A stretch of DNA of 64,000 nucleotides. Origin: Phaeosaccion multiseriatum. Lineage: Eukaryota; Ochrophyta, other classes. Positions within the stretch are counted from its first letter, which is position 1; every line of letters starts with the position of its first letter. The notes beneath the pieces are model-generated. The model had not been told where the DNA came from, did no database searches, and was given only the letters and a program-made list of their open reading frames with translations. This document shows, piece after piece, positions 22,484 through 32,524 of this stretch. The position numbers and the translations under genes were made by a program. The stretch lies in NCBI GenBank assembly GCA_965112735.1, contig OZ218959.1, positions 620,001 to 684,000 on the forward strand, in the 5' to 3' direction.

Positions 22484-23039
22484 CGAAGACATGCAGGTGA
22501 TGAGCTGCTTGTAGAGGCGGCGCAGAAGTTAGAGGAAGTTGGGCTGCCAGCTCTCTACAAGACGGCCCTTGCCACGCGAGAAGGGCTGGGACAAGACGAA
22601 GTGGTGCATCTGTTGGAGACGGTGGTGCACACGGCGGTGTACGGCTGGCGGGCAGCAACCCCCGCCGAGCTGGGCAAAGAAACGGCGCAGGGAGGGGGGG
22701 GGGAGCAAACTATGGAGCATCATCACAAAATACCTGGGGATCGGCTGCGTACTTGTGCTGGCCAGTAGCGGTATATGGTACGTGTACGCTATTAACAGTA
22801 GCAGCGTGGAGAGGTCCACAACCGGCACCAGCAGCAGCAGCAGTAGCACCACCACTGACAGCAGTAGCAGTAGCAGCATGCCGGCCAAAGGCGGCGAGAG
22901 GAACGCCACGACGACAACGTTTGGGAACATTGTCGCGACGGCGCCTCGCAGCTGCCACTCGGCCCGCAAGCGCTCCAGACACCATCATCACCTCACACAC
23001 ACACACTGCGCCTTTGGGGTGCTCATTGACCTATTGTGA
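20190..23039 (+). CDS. MIRO/RHOT: Miro, mitochondrial Rho GTPase (apparent frameshift before the membrane anchor)
   Basis: Miro is an outer-mitochondrial-membrane GTPase with GTPase-EF hand-GTPase architecture and a C-terminal anchor, linking mitochondria to motors and ER contacts. Exons 20190-20316, 20473-20699, 20806-21336, 21476 onward. First G domain: P-loop GDEGTGKS, ALYDVDRP, and CNQVDK for the NKxD motif (Asn and Asp kept). EF-hand region: SAGDGLLTDDDL and a second divergent copy near DGITLDEWL. Second G domain: P-loop GSQGCGKS. A long CAA-coded polyQ insert (about 22384-22486) lies in the second G domain. Read literally, this frame stops at 22768 (725 residues). The expected anchor, YLGIGCVLVLASSGIWYVYA, is in the neighbouring frame ending at 23039. 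The switch falls at a run of ten G (22694-22703). Confidence 0.85.
22384..22486 (+). repeat. CAA-coded polyglutamine/asparagine-like tract in Miro
   Basis: An (AAC/CAA)n array inside the second Miro GTPase domain. It is dominated by CAA codons, unlike most polyQ runs of this window, which are CAG. Microsatellite expansion is the likely origin. Confidence 0.85.
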
Positions 23040-23224
23040 TTAGACGTCAAGAGGGACTGTACAAAGAATAAAAATGGATAAAAGATAAAAGTAAAAAATA
23101 GGTGGAGGAGGGGGGGGGGGGGTTTGAGGGAACCGGGACCCCAAACGTGCTTTTGGGCGTGTTTACTATTAGGCATATTCCCCCCAGATCTTGACCCCCC
23201 TCATTGCGTCGCTGTTGCCTCACG

Positions 23225-24810
23225 ATGGCAGACGTTATTAAGAGGGGGTCGTGGAGCGCGGCAAGGAGGGAGAGCAAAGGAGCCGTCGCGTTCGAAGGAG
23301 CTTATACAAAGGTGGGAGAACGAGCTTTCTGTCCACCCTTTGGTATTCAAACCAAATTATTGAGCTTTCTGTCCAACCAAGTCTGTCGTCCCCCTCCTTT
23401 CTCCCCTCCCTCCCTCTCATTTGCTTGTCCTTCACTCCCTGCCTCTCGGCCTCGCTCTATATCCATCTCGATGTTCCCTCACTCCTGTCTCTCTCTCCAC
23501 TCTTCTCTTTTTCTTTTCTGTCCTCTCTCTGCCCCCTCTCTTTCTCTCTTCTCTCTCCCTCCCCCTTTTTCTGCTCCTCCCTTCCTCTGTACCTGTCTTC
23601 CTCGCTGTCTCTCTCTCTCCATCCATATCGCCCTCTCTCTTCTCTATCCCTCGCCCTCGCTTTCTTTTCTCTTTCATCCCTCCCTCTCACACTTTGTCTG
23701 CCTCCCCCCCCTCTCTCTCTCTTTGCACTCTGTCTTTTTCTCTTCTGTCCTCTCTCCTTTGTGTTTCTCTCCTGTTCTCACGTTCTCTCTCCCTTCCCCT
23801 CTTCGTGTTTCCCCCTTCCCCTCTGGTCTCTCTCCCTCTTTCCATTGATCTCGCTCTCTGTCTCTACTCAATCTGTCTCTCCCTTTTACATCCATCTCAC
23901 TCTCTCTCTCTCTCTCTCTGTCTCTGTTCTCTCTCCCTTCCCTCGTGTCCCCCCCCTCCCTCCCATCTCTCTTTCTCTGCTTCCAACCAGGACCTCATGG
24001 TGGCAGCAAAGAACGGCGAACTCAATGCGATGATGGTGGCCGTGGAGAAGGGCGCTGATATCAACCTCGGGTGGGTCGAGGGGTAGACAGACCAGTGATC
24101 AAGTCTCAATGACGAAGCAGGAGGGGCGTAGGTATGCCTCTGCTCCTTGTGCTCTGCTTTGAAACTGAAACCAATGGCGCAAGAGCCCCCCCCCACCGCT
24201 TGAGGGGCTCACCCCCTGCTTCCCCCGTCGTGTGCTTTCTCGCCTCTAGATACAAGGCCAACATTTCCTACATTGGATCTGACAGCTGGAGATACCCCGG
24301 CTTGGCAGCGACCACCTCAACAGGGTTGGACTGGCCTACCCCAAGTGGGGTGAAGCCGGTGGACGGAGACACACTCCTCATGATTGCTTTCAAGACTCAC
24401 AGCGAGAAGATCGCAGAGACCATTCTCAAATGTAAAGGCGTCGATTTGAAAAAAGAGAACAGCGAAGGCATGGATTCGGAGGCCGTGGCAAAAGCGACAG
24501 GTAGGTGACAAGGGTTGGGCTCCTCCCATACTCGATTGTCCCCAAGTTCTGTGAGGCTTTGACCACCTGCTTTCTGCGCATTACCACCCCTGAACCCTTG
24601 TGTGCACGCACCCACGCACTCGCAGGCCACACCCTCATGCTTCAAGACACCGACTTGAAGGCCGAGCTCGGAGCACAGACGCGGCATTCGATTCAGCTCG
24701 ACACCAAGCTGCAGCGCGCGTTGGCCGACAACTATGCCAAAGAAGCCGAGATCGAGCGGTTAGAAAAGCTGCTCAGCGCCAGGCAGTCTGGGGGTTGTTT
24801 TTGTTCCTGA
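23225..24810 (+). CDS. Small ankyrin-like protein with coiled-coil tail (3' end uncertain)
   Basis: Exons 23225-23311, 23991-24070, 24250-24500, 24626-24810; phases agree, giving 200 residues. DLMVAAKNGELNAMMVAVEK / GADINL and GDTLLMIAFKTHSEKIAETI match ankyrin helices, so one complete and one partial repeat are likely. The last exon is helical (AEIERLEKLLS). The first intron is 679 bp and filled by a CT-rich tract. The end is ambiguous: reading through gives a stop at 24810, while a weak donor near 24793 joined to an acceptor before 24867 would extend the protein to a stop at 25120. A further open frame, 24867-24965, encodes a polyQ-ending coiled-coil piece but does not fit the phase. Confidence 0.6.
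23375..23990 (+). repeat. Long CT-rich simple sequence filling an intron
   Basis: About 600 bp of almost uninterrupted pyrimidine on the + strand (CTCTCT, CCCTCC, TTTCTC mixtures) runs up to the 3' splice site at 23990. It makes this the longest intron of the window. The open frames through it are products of low complexity, not genes. Confidence 0.85.
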
Positions 24811-25410
24811 CGCGCTTGGAAGTAGGCACAGGAAGAGCACGGCGGTGGGTGCCTGCCTTATTGCAGGCACAGCGTGTCGCCCAGAACGTCCTGAGTGCCT
24901 CACCTCAGGCAGAGGCGAGGGCACGCCGGCTGCAGTCTCTGCAGCAGCAGCAGCATCAGCAGTAGGCTGCCCTGCCCACAAGCGACGCGTCGAGTTTGAG
25001 AGGAGCGTTGGTGCCGATGCCGCTGCTACCCACCAGAGCGAGGACGCCACGAAGGTCGCCATCAATCCCCGACAAATGTTTATACGAATGTCCAGTGGGC
25101 ACCCTCTTTTTGGGAGCTGAGGGGGGGGGGGTTTAAGTTGGCAGCAAAGGTGGCTGAGCATAACTGGGTGGGATGTGGCAGTTGTGGTGGTATGTATAGA
25201 GAGCAATTTTAATGATGAGGCACATCATATGGTCGGCACGTGATATGGTAACAAAAATTGAATTCAAGTTCACTTCTTATCTGAAGGGAAAAGGAAGAGA
25301 AAACTATCTGTGATACATGATGCGCAGGAACCGCGGGGGGCGCTCTTCCCGTCCCTGACCAAAACAAAAACACTACTTCTACTACTACTACTACTACTAT
25401 ACTACTACTA
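24811..25410. other. Intergenic or 3' exon region of the ankyrin-like gene
   Basis: 600 bp between the ankyrin-like gene and the convergent MYB gene. The left third (24845-25120, +) is open and may hold the true last exon of the ankyrin-like gene. The right part is AT-richer, with a (CTA)n run at about 25377-25413, and holds 3' UTRs. Confidence 0.5.
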
Positions 25411-26634
25411 CTACACCCAGCCTGCGTGTGCAACTTCTGCGGTGCTCATGAAAAGCGCCAGGTCCTCGCCCCCCTCCATGAGATCGCAAGTTATGTCAAT
25501 GCCATCCAGAGCATCCGTCGCCGTTTTCGGAAAGGGCTGGGCGGGCTGCTGCTGCTGCTGCTGCTGTGCCGCTCTTTCAGAAACCTTTGCCGCCAAAGCA
25601 CCCGCACGCTGTAGCTCGCCCCCGTGGGGCAGAGAGTACTGGTAGCCGTGGATCGACGCCGTGTCGCTCTCCGAGCTGGTCTCGTCCGAGAAGAAGAGGC
25701 TCTCTACATCGTCCTCCGGCACAATGGACGGCCGCGGGGACGAGGTGGACGACCCAGACGACGCCCTCGAAGCGCTGTCCATATCGTCGTGGCTAAGGAG
25801 TTCGAGCTTCTCGTCACCGTCAAAAAGGGTCTGGAGGTCCATTTCCTCCACTGATGTGGTCTTTGGTTCCTGGTCCGCGCAAGCAGTATTTTTGGAAGAA
25901 GAGTCGAGGCCTTCCAGATGGAAGAGGTCTAGTCTGGCGGCAGTCAGCGGCGCCGAAGACACGCCCGGCAAGAGAGGTTGTGGTGCAGGCACAACACGGT
26001 GGCTCCCTTCCGTGTTTTCCACGAAAAAGCTATCACTGCTCACGCTACTGGCCTCCCAGAAGCCACACTCGGTGCTGCTGCTGCTGCTGCTGCCGCCGCC
26101 GCTGCTGCTGCCGCCGCCGAGTCTGGCCACACTTCCGCCCGCGTGGAGGAAAAGCGGTCGTGCAGAGTGGGCCGCCTCGTCCATCGCTCGCCCTGCCTCC
26201 CCTCCTGGCGCCGCTGCTTCTCCTCCCGCCGCTTTATAACGCTTCCCCGTCCCGCTCCCATCGCCCCTCGCATGATGAGTTGGGCTGGTCGTGACGAGCG
26301 TTCCAAACGCTGCCAAACCCTGCCCCCTTTCTGCGTGGCCTTGCTGCAAGGCCTTTCGCTTCGCAGGTGCGGAAGTGCCGCTCCTGCTGCTCGAGCCAAA
26401 GCCAGATGATGATGATGATGATGATGATGATCCCCCAGCCTCGACTTGTTCGCCCCGAGGCCTCGTCGAGACATGGCGCGGCTGACGCGGCGAAGTCTGC
26501 GCTTCTGGCTCTGCCGAGTGCTGCCGCTGTTCTTGCAAGCGTTGTAAGCTGTGATACCGCGGCTGATGCTGCTCCTGCGCCTCCTCCTCCTGCCCACCAC
26601 CGCTGGGCGTGGGGGCACGTGGCACGATGGAAAC

Positions 26635-26666
<32 letters not shown>

Positions 26667-27264
26667 GCAGCTGCTGCTGCTGCTGCTGCTGCTGCTGCCG
26701 CCTCGAGCTTCGCACCCTCCCCAAACCCCTTGCCTTGCTTCGACGGTGGTCAGACTTGTCGGCTCTTTGTTTGTTCGTCCTTCTGGTTGAAGCATCGGGG
26801 CCGCCACCGCTGCTGCTCGTTCGTCGCAGGGAATCCCCGCCAAAATCGGAGCGGTCGGACGCCATGCCGCCAGCCGCCCCCGCTCTGTGAGAGTGGCCCT
26901 TCTCCGCCGAGGCGGCCCACAGCGCCACCGTCGGGGATACCCCCGAGCCTCCCACGGCCCCAGACATGGCCGCAGCCTCTTCCGCCGCCTCCTCCGCGCT
27001 CTTCCCAGCAAGCTTGCCCCTGGCCACCTTGAGGAAATACTTTTGGGCGTGCGTCCTGATCTGCACCACCGACCGGGTCTGAATCAGCCTAGCAATCTCC
27101 TTCCAGTTTTTCCCGTGGTCGCTTAGCCCCGTGAGGAACAGCTTATGCTCCTCGCAAGACCATCGCCCCGTTGAAGCCGTGTCTTCAGCAGGGTACCGAC
27201 TACTGCCACTGCAGCCATGGCCAGCAGCACTGCGCCTCCCCGACCCTGCCTTGCTGGACACCAT
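25411..27264 (-). CDS. MYB-related transcription factor, SHAQKYF class
   Basis: Single exon, 617 residues. One MYB repeat near the N-terminus, residues about 32-80: GRWSCEEHKLFLTGLSDHG, NWKEIARLI and THAQKYFLKV. The (S/T)HAQKYF signature in the third helix defines the one-repeat MYB class that includes plant CCA1/LHY/REVEILLE-type factors, which usually bind I-box or evening-element-like sites. The rest is low-complexity: polyQ, polySer, His- and Pro-rich runs, and acidic patches (DDVESLFFSDETSSES) suited to activation. No other folded domain is visible. Regulation of light or clock genes would be a guess from the plant family. Confidence 0.85.
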
Positions 27265-27603
27265 CGCCGCTTATTATATCTCCACCACTTACTGTACAGC
27301 GCGCGCAGCACAGCGTGATGGGTCCGAGAAGAGACAGGTAAGCTCTTTGTGGGGCGAATCTGATTCCAATCAATCAGAAAATAAACATGCCTTAAAGCAA
27401 AGGACCTCCTTCATGGGGGCAAGCACAGCGGCTCGTATCCTGGTTTGTCTTCTTCTGTGTGTGCTGCTCTGCTTTGCTGCTTAAGGATCCACCTCGTGCT
27501 TCCACGCCTCTAAAAGCCGCGTGGTACCCCTCGATTGGCAACAACTCTTCAATCTCATTCCTATTTTTTTTTTTTTGTACTCTTTGAGAGGTTGAAAAAA
27601 GAA

Positions 27604-27693
27604 GGTAACGATTGGTATTGAACCCGTAAGGGAGGTCAAAGGGAAGTTCCTTACGTAGCGCCTTACGTACCGTAGTCTACCAACTTCACCACC
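27604..27693 (-). other. tRNA-like Pol III unit, probably a degenerate tRNA
   Basis: On the minus strand an A-box-like TGGTGAAGTTGG (27691-27680) and a B-box-like GGTTCAATACC (27624-27614) are followed by TTCTTTTT. The ends GGTGGTG and CGTTACC can pair over 7 positions with three G-T wobbles. T-arm and D-arm pairing is poor, and the anticodon arm is a palindrome (TACGTA...TACGTA) with a 6-nt loop, so a working tRNA is doubtful. A decayed tRNA or tRNA-derived SINE end fits better. Confidence 0.25.
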
Positions 27694-27864
27694 TGGTTCT
27701 CCGCCCTCGTCCACGGACGTGCTTTTCTTGTGGCTCTCCAGCCCCCTCCCTATCAATACAGACACGTTCTACTCCCTTGCATCTCCTCAAGTTTTAGTAT
27801 CACGCATCTCTCAGGGGTATGACCCTTCTCGACCCTCTCCTGCTTCTACCACAGCAACCCCAGC

Positions 27865-28972
27865 GATGTCGGAGTACTTCGCCCCACGAGCAATCACCAT
27901 CAAGAATGTCGCGCATGGACTCTACACTGGCATGGACGGCCCTCAGGAAAGCGCCTGGGCACAGCCCTGTGTCGCCACCTCGACTCTGTGTAAAGAGTCA
28001 CGTTGCTCTCCACCTAGGATAGGAGTAGCGACATGGATAAGGTAATAGCAACCCCAAAGCCAGCCTGGCAGCCAGCCTTGTCTCTATTAGCTTTATCCGT
28101 GAGCCATCCTAAACGACCAACCTGCTGGGAGGTGAGTGAGAAACGGGCCACGCACCGTTTCTCACCGTATTTGCCTGGGCCTGGGCCATTGACATAATAC
28201 TGACTTTCAACATCCCCGTCAGCCATCCCTGCACTTCAAACATTTGGGGTTGTAAAGAGTCACGTTGCTCTCCACCTAGGATAGGAGTAGCCGCATGGAT
28301 AAGGTAATAGCAACCCCAAAGCCAGCCTGGCAGCCAGCCTTGTCTCTATTAGCTTTATCCGTGAGCCATCCTAAACGACCAACCTGCTGGGAGGTGAGTG
28401 AGAAACGGGCCACGCACCGTTTCTCACCGTATTTGCCTGGGCCTGGGCCATTGACATAATACTGACTTTCAACATCTGCCCCCCCCCCCCAGGGTGCCCA
28501 CTCCTCCATCGTCGCCCAACTCCTGGAGCCGGGCCTGGACCTGGACGAGTATCTGGCGCCTCTCGACGACGAAGACGACCGGCCCACTAGGGCAGGGATG
28601 ATCAAGTACGAGGCTAGCTAAGATCCAGGCCAACTCGGAACTTTTCAACACATTGTACCACAGCACCGCGGGCTACCCCGCGTCCATCATACTCAACCAG
28701 TTTCGCCGACAGCACCAACGCAGCTGAACTCTACCGGCCGCGTCCTTCACCACGACACCCACGTGGCAAACTCCCACCAGCGCACATGCAGCGCCTTTTC
28801 CCACCAAATCAAGGCCGAGCACAAGCCCCAGCACAACCTCTCTCCCCCTTCTCTCCAAAAGTCGAGGCCCAACTGGCTGGAGCTCTTCAAAGTGCCTGAC
28901 ACACTATTGGAAAACGTCATCAATACTAGCATGATAGCTGATAGCGTGCCGGCTGGCGCTGGCAATAGCTGA
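27865..28972 (+). pseudogene. Possible decayed gene, two exons, frameshifted
   Basis: An ATG at 27865 opens MSEYFAPRAITIKNVAHGLY... to about 27980. After the duplicated 226-bp units, a strong acceptor (C-tract then AG at 28492) leads into HSSIVAQLLEPGLDLDEY..., ankyrin-like in look. That frame stops at TAA 28619. The sequence just before the stop is GCTAGCTA: removing one 4-nt copy would continue into ANSELFNTLYHSTAGY in another frame, so a 4-bp tandem duplication has probably broken the gene. Further open sequence follows to 28972 with more frame changes. I do not recognise the family; the exon 1 to exon 2 link is speculative. Confidence 0.3.
27989..28476 (+). repeat. Direct duplication of a 226-bp unit containing a hairpin
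   Basis: Copies 27989-28214 and 28251-28476 differ at only two positions and are separated by 36 bp (28215-28250). Each carries an 11-bp inverted repeat, GTGAGAAACGG / CCGTTTCTCAC, with an 8-nt loop (28136-28146 / 28155-28165 in copy 1). No terminal inverted repeats, target-site duplication or ORF are evident. The near identity indicates a recent event. Confidence 0.9.
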
Positions 28973-29320
28973 TAGCACGCGGATGCCGCCGGCCCCGTCG
29001 ATATGCTTGTAAATATCCTTGCCCATGTACACCTGTTACCTTTGCCAACAGCACATCGGGGTGGAAGATGCATATCCTTTGGCCCCCGACAAGCTCTGCA
29101 AAACTCAAAATTGGAACCTGGACGCTGGGCCGGTAGCAGCTGGAAGTTGATATCGGTGTCCTTGCTTCCCCCATGCCGACATCGACTTTCGCACACATTC
29201 GATGGTGACGTCTTCAGCTTCGATTTGCTCCTCCATCCAAGTGAAGACCATTCGTTGAGGTTGGTGCCTGCCATAGTGTTGTGAGTGGCGATGGTGGTAG
29301 CGAGAAGCAAGCCGGGTGCT
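28973..29320 (-). pseudogene. Coding-like remnant, unrecognised
   Basis: On the minus strand, protein-like pieces occur in different frames over a short distance, for example AELVGGQRICIFHPDVLLAK ending at a GTAACA donor, and MGKDIYKHIDGAGGIR just beyond. No single splice solution joins them and no family is recognised. A broken gene or random open sequence are both possible. Confidence 0.2.
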
Positions 29321-29404
29321 GGCAGCTGAGGCTCCCGAATCGAGCTCCGCTGGGAAATGTTTCCTCTACTGCTGCTGCTGCTGCAAGGTAGGACAGGCTT
29401 TAGG

Positions 29405-32311
29405 CTACAAACCCGCGGCTTGCCACTCTCGCGCGAGACGCTGGGAAAAGTCTATTCGATCGGCTGGGTCCAGGGCCAGACCGCTGGTAACGTGCACGAA
29501 GAAGGCGTCCTGGGCGGCCATGGGGGCGTGAGCAGCGTTGGTTGAGCCAAAGCTTCCCACCCAGTTGAAGGCGTACCCCACGTCGTGGACGGGGAACCTA
29601 GTGGTGATGGGGTATTCGGATCCAGTCAGTACGAGCAGAGTTGGTTTCCTCACAGCCATTACACAGTATAGACAGCAGAAGGACCTGGAAGGGCAAACTC
29701 CACCCACCCGTGGCGAAGGCGCTGAGCATTGACGAATCCCTGGTCGTACAGCAGCACTTGGTCGTGCTGCATGTCTTGTCCTTGGGAGTGGCCTTTGAAG
29801 ATGGGAGAGTGCGACTGACTCGCGAGGAGAACTCCGCTATTGAACCACGATTCGTCGGCGGGGGGCTGCACCCCGTACCTGCATTTGCGAGTTTGTGGCG
29901 GTTCATAATATAGAAAGAACTAACAACCCCCCCGCTGTCCTCGAAAGGCCTCACTCACCTCAGGCACGCCATTCGAGAAAGCGCCGCAGAGACGGCAGGG
30001 GGTTTTGCTCTCCAGTCCTCCCACGCGGCCCCCAGCGCGTCCGCCGGAACCTCGTTGAAAAGGTCCGGAGAGTCCTTACGCACGAGCACCGTGTCGTCCA
30101 GGAGCAGCACCCTCTCGTACTGAAGCAGCGCATCAGCCATAGCGCTCACCTTGGCCCCTTTGGCGCACCGCCCCTTCTCCTCGCCGAGCTTGCCCGCGCA
30201 CGAGCTCGTGGAGCGGACAACGCGCAGGTCAGCGCCCACCTTGAGGGCATACGCTTCCAAGCGGCCCAGCACATCTTCCTCGAAGTGCAGCCGGCCCTTG
30301 TCCTGCTCCTGCCGGCCTCTCAGAGAGAGCACGAGGATGGCGCGGCCTAAAGGAACGAGGTGCATAACGTTCACGTTTGTTGCTTGTTTGTTTACTTCTC
30401 TGTCCGAGTTGAGGAGGAAAGAAAAATGACTGGTGTGGGGCGTGGACCAACCTCGGCGGTGGGAGGGCGGCCAGCGAGGCGCGCTCTCCAGCCACAAGCC
30501 GCGCTCCTCAAAGCGAGCGATCTTGGAGGCCATCCCGCGGATCTGGTTGTTGTGCACGATCACGGGTAGGCCGAGGCGAGGAACTGCGTCCGTTTCAAAG
30601 TACACCACTCCCTGTGGAGTGTGGCGGAGGGGGGAGGAAACGCAAAAGCCAAAGCAGAGCATAAGGGGGGGAGGAGGTTTGAGAGAGACGCTTGGCTGGC
30701 CCGCCCCGCCGTGTCACCGACCCCTCGAAAGAAGGATTAAGGAAATACTAGGGTCCACATTAGCGCCAAGACTCACCGCGGGAAACTGGACGACGTCCAG
30801 CACGCGCACCCGGAACTGCCCGAGCCCGCGGTACTTCTTCTCAAACAATATGAGATTTGTGGCCGCCTGGTCTCCAAAGTTCACGTCTTCTTGGGGCCAC
30901 GTTGCAAGTGCGTGAACCACGGACACCCAAAAGGAAAGAGCAGGGGGGGCTGCGCTCGCGTAGTAGAAGCCCGTACAAAGCTGGGGGGACATGTCCGGCA
31001 AGGTGGGGCAAGCGTTGGTGAGGACGGGAGCAATCATTTCTCTCAATCATGGGACTGCAGAGGGGCCGCATCTTCGACTCACCTCCGCTCGAAACAGCAC
31101 GCCTTCTTCTTGAGAGGCCTGTTGCTCGTCGCCGCCCAAAAAGAAGTCCTCTCGAGCCACGATATTGCTAGGAGCCTTGAGTCATACCGGGAAACGAAAG
31201 CAGGCAGCAAAAAAGACGTTTAGAAAGGACGGAACGGAACCAACCCCGCCACCCTCGAAACAACCAACCTGTATGCTCAGATGCACGCCTTTTCGCTTGA
31301 GGTGCGGAAAGGGGTCTTCAAGGACCACGACATCCGTGTCCATCCACAGCACGTTGACGCCCAGCAGCAGGCAAGTCAGGACGCTGGCAGGCTTCAGCAC
31401 GGCCAAGTCCGCAAAGCCCTGGGAGAAAACGTCCCTCGTCACCTCGACCTCGGGGCAGAACTGGCTCACGTCGGGGACGCGGTACGAAGCCACGCCGGCG
31501 GCCTGCATGGCGCTGTGCACCGCGTCGTCCAGCGAGAACACCACTGTGCGACGGAGCAGGCCTGCACGCTGGAGGGAGGGCTCGGGTTGGAGGAGGGCTC
31601 GCGGAGATCGGAAGGAGGTAGGAGAGTATAGTAACCTACCTGTAAGGAGGAGATGGCATTCCGCCCCAGCGGCAGATGGCCTTTGTTGAACATCAATAAA
31701 ATAATGTCCTTGCTGTCCCCGCCCGCTTGCTGGAGAATGCTCCCCAAGGCTTTGTCCGTAACCATTTCTCGAACGGTACCAAACACATGCATTCGCCGGC
31801 CCAGCCCAACAAGGTCCAGGTCCTCCACTTTGTCCAACGTCAAGCTCCGCCCCCCTGCCTCCGGCTCTGCGAGCGCCGACAACAGGGGCTTCAGCTCGCC
31901 AGACACTCCTACTTGCTCCTCCCACGCCTCGGCGTCCACGCAAAAGTCAATCACCTCGCCCTGCGCCGTCGCCGTGGGGACGCTCGCGTGGCAGCCTCGC
32001 TCGTAGCGCGGGGCGTCCTCTGCCTCGATGACATAGGTCCATGCCCTCCATACGCCCGGCGACACCCCACGCAGCACGTAAGGCGCACCAGCACCCCCCT
32101 CAGGACAAAACGTGAATGCTTCAAAGCTGTGGCGCACGTTCTGAAGGCACACGCAGGCATGCCCACTATCTGCTCCGTTCTGACCAAGCACGAACGTGAC
32201 ATCGGGCCCAGTCACCAGCTGCCCTTGTCGCGGCTGCGAGAACACCAGCGAGGACGAGGCGGCCGCCGCCTTCGGATGGGCAAGCGCCAAGAGAAGGAGA
32301 GGGGTTTTCAT
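29405..32311 (-). CDS. Two-domain secretory-pathway glycosyltransferase
   Basis: Exons (minus): 32311-31640, 31568-31269, 31175-31083, 30980-30777, 30611-30452, 30346-29959, 29878-29663, 29597-29405; phases agree, giving 741 residues. Start at 32311 opens a signal peptide (MKTPLLLLALAHPKAAAASS). A beta-rich N-terminal region precedes the first catalytic domain, which resembles the nucleotide-diphospho-sugar transferase (GT77-like) fold: GVNVLWMDTDVVVLEDPF carries the DxD metal/sugar-nucleotide motif, followed by FFLGG, LCTGFYYA and NFGDQAATNLIL. A second GT-A-like domain follows: ALLQYERVLLLDDTVLVRKD, ESWFNSGVLLAS, and DVGYAFNWVGSF. Its DxD equivalent reads LDDT. Such tandem enzymes usually build extracellular glycans in the Golgi. 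Exon joins 3-4 and 7-8 were chosen by phase and splice signals and are less certain. Family names are from motif recall only. Confidence 0.72.
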
Positions 32312-32524
32312 AAATTTGTAGCAGCGTCGAACAGCCGCTGAAGGTCCACGTCCATAGCAGCGCTTTCCATTAGAGAGAGGTGCAGTGATGGATAAGATCT
32401 CACCGTTGCACAAAAACAGAAACGTTACAGAAAAATCCAATGGGATCGTTACTTTGGAATAGTTTTCAAGCTTTTCTCACTACCATCCCCTCTATGCTTA
32501 CTTTCTCCGTTCTCAGCGACCGCA
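32312..32524. promoter_or_regulatory. 213-bp divergent promoter (glycosyltransferase / surface protein)
   Basis: Head-to-head starts of two secretory-pathway genes, a glycosyltransferase and a cell-surface protein, share this interval. It is relatively AT-rich and contains pyrimidine-rich leader sequence before the ATG at 32525. Inferred from orientation. Confidence 0.4.

Larger units (their letters stand above)
27265..29404. other. Gene-poor block: MYB 5' flank, duplication, coding remnants
   Basis: The longest gene-poor stretch (2.1 kb). From left to right: the 5' flank of the MYB gene; a poly-T run at 27565-27577; a tRNA-like unit on the minus strand (27604-27693); a possible small two-exon gene starting at 27865 (+); two copies of a 226-bp unit; and frameshifted coding-like sequence on both strands up to the end of the glycosyltransferase gene. 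Nothing here has an intact, recognisable protein. Confidence 0.6.

Noticed and set aside
23251-24086. Ser/Leu/Pro-rich and Arg/Glu-rich long ORFs over the CT tract
   Set aside because: Products of simple sequence inside an intron; no domain and no codon structure.
26367-27032. Val/Ala/Pro-rich plus-strand ORF over the MYB gene
   Set aside because: Antisense shadow of polyQ, His and Ser codon runs of the MYB gene.
28747-29310. 187-codon minus-strand ORF as a real gene
   Set aside because: No start context, no domain, and protein-like pieces are spread over several frames; treated as remnant sequence.
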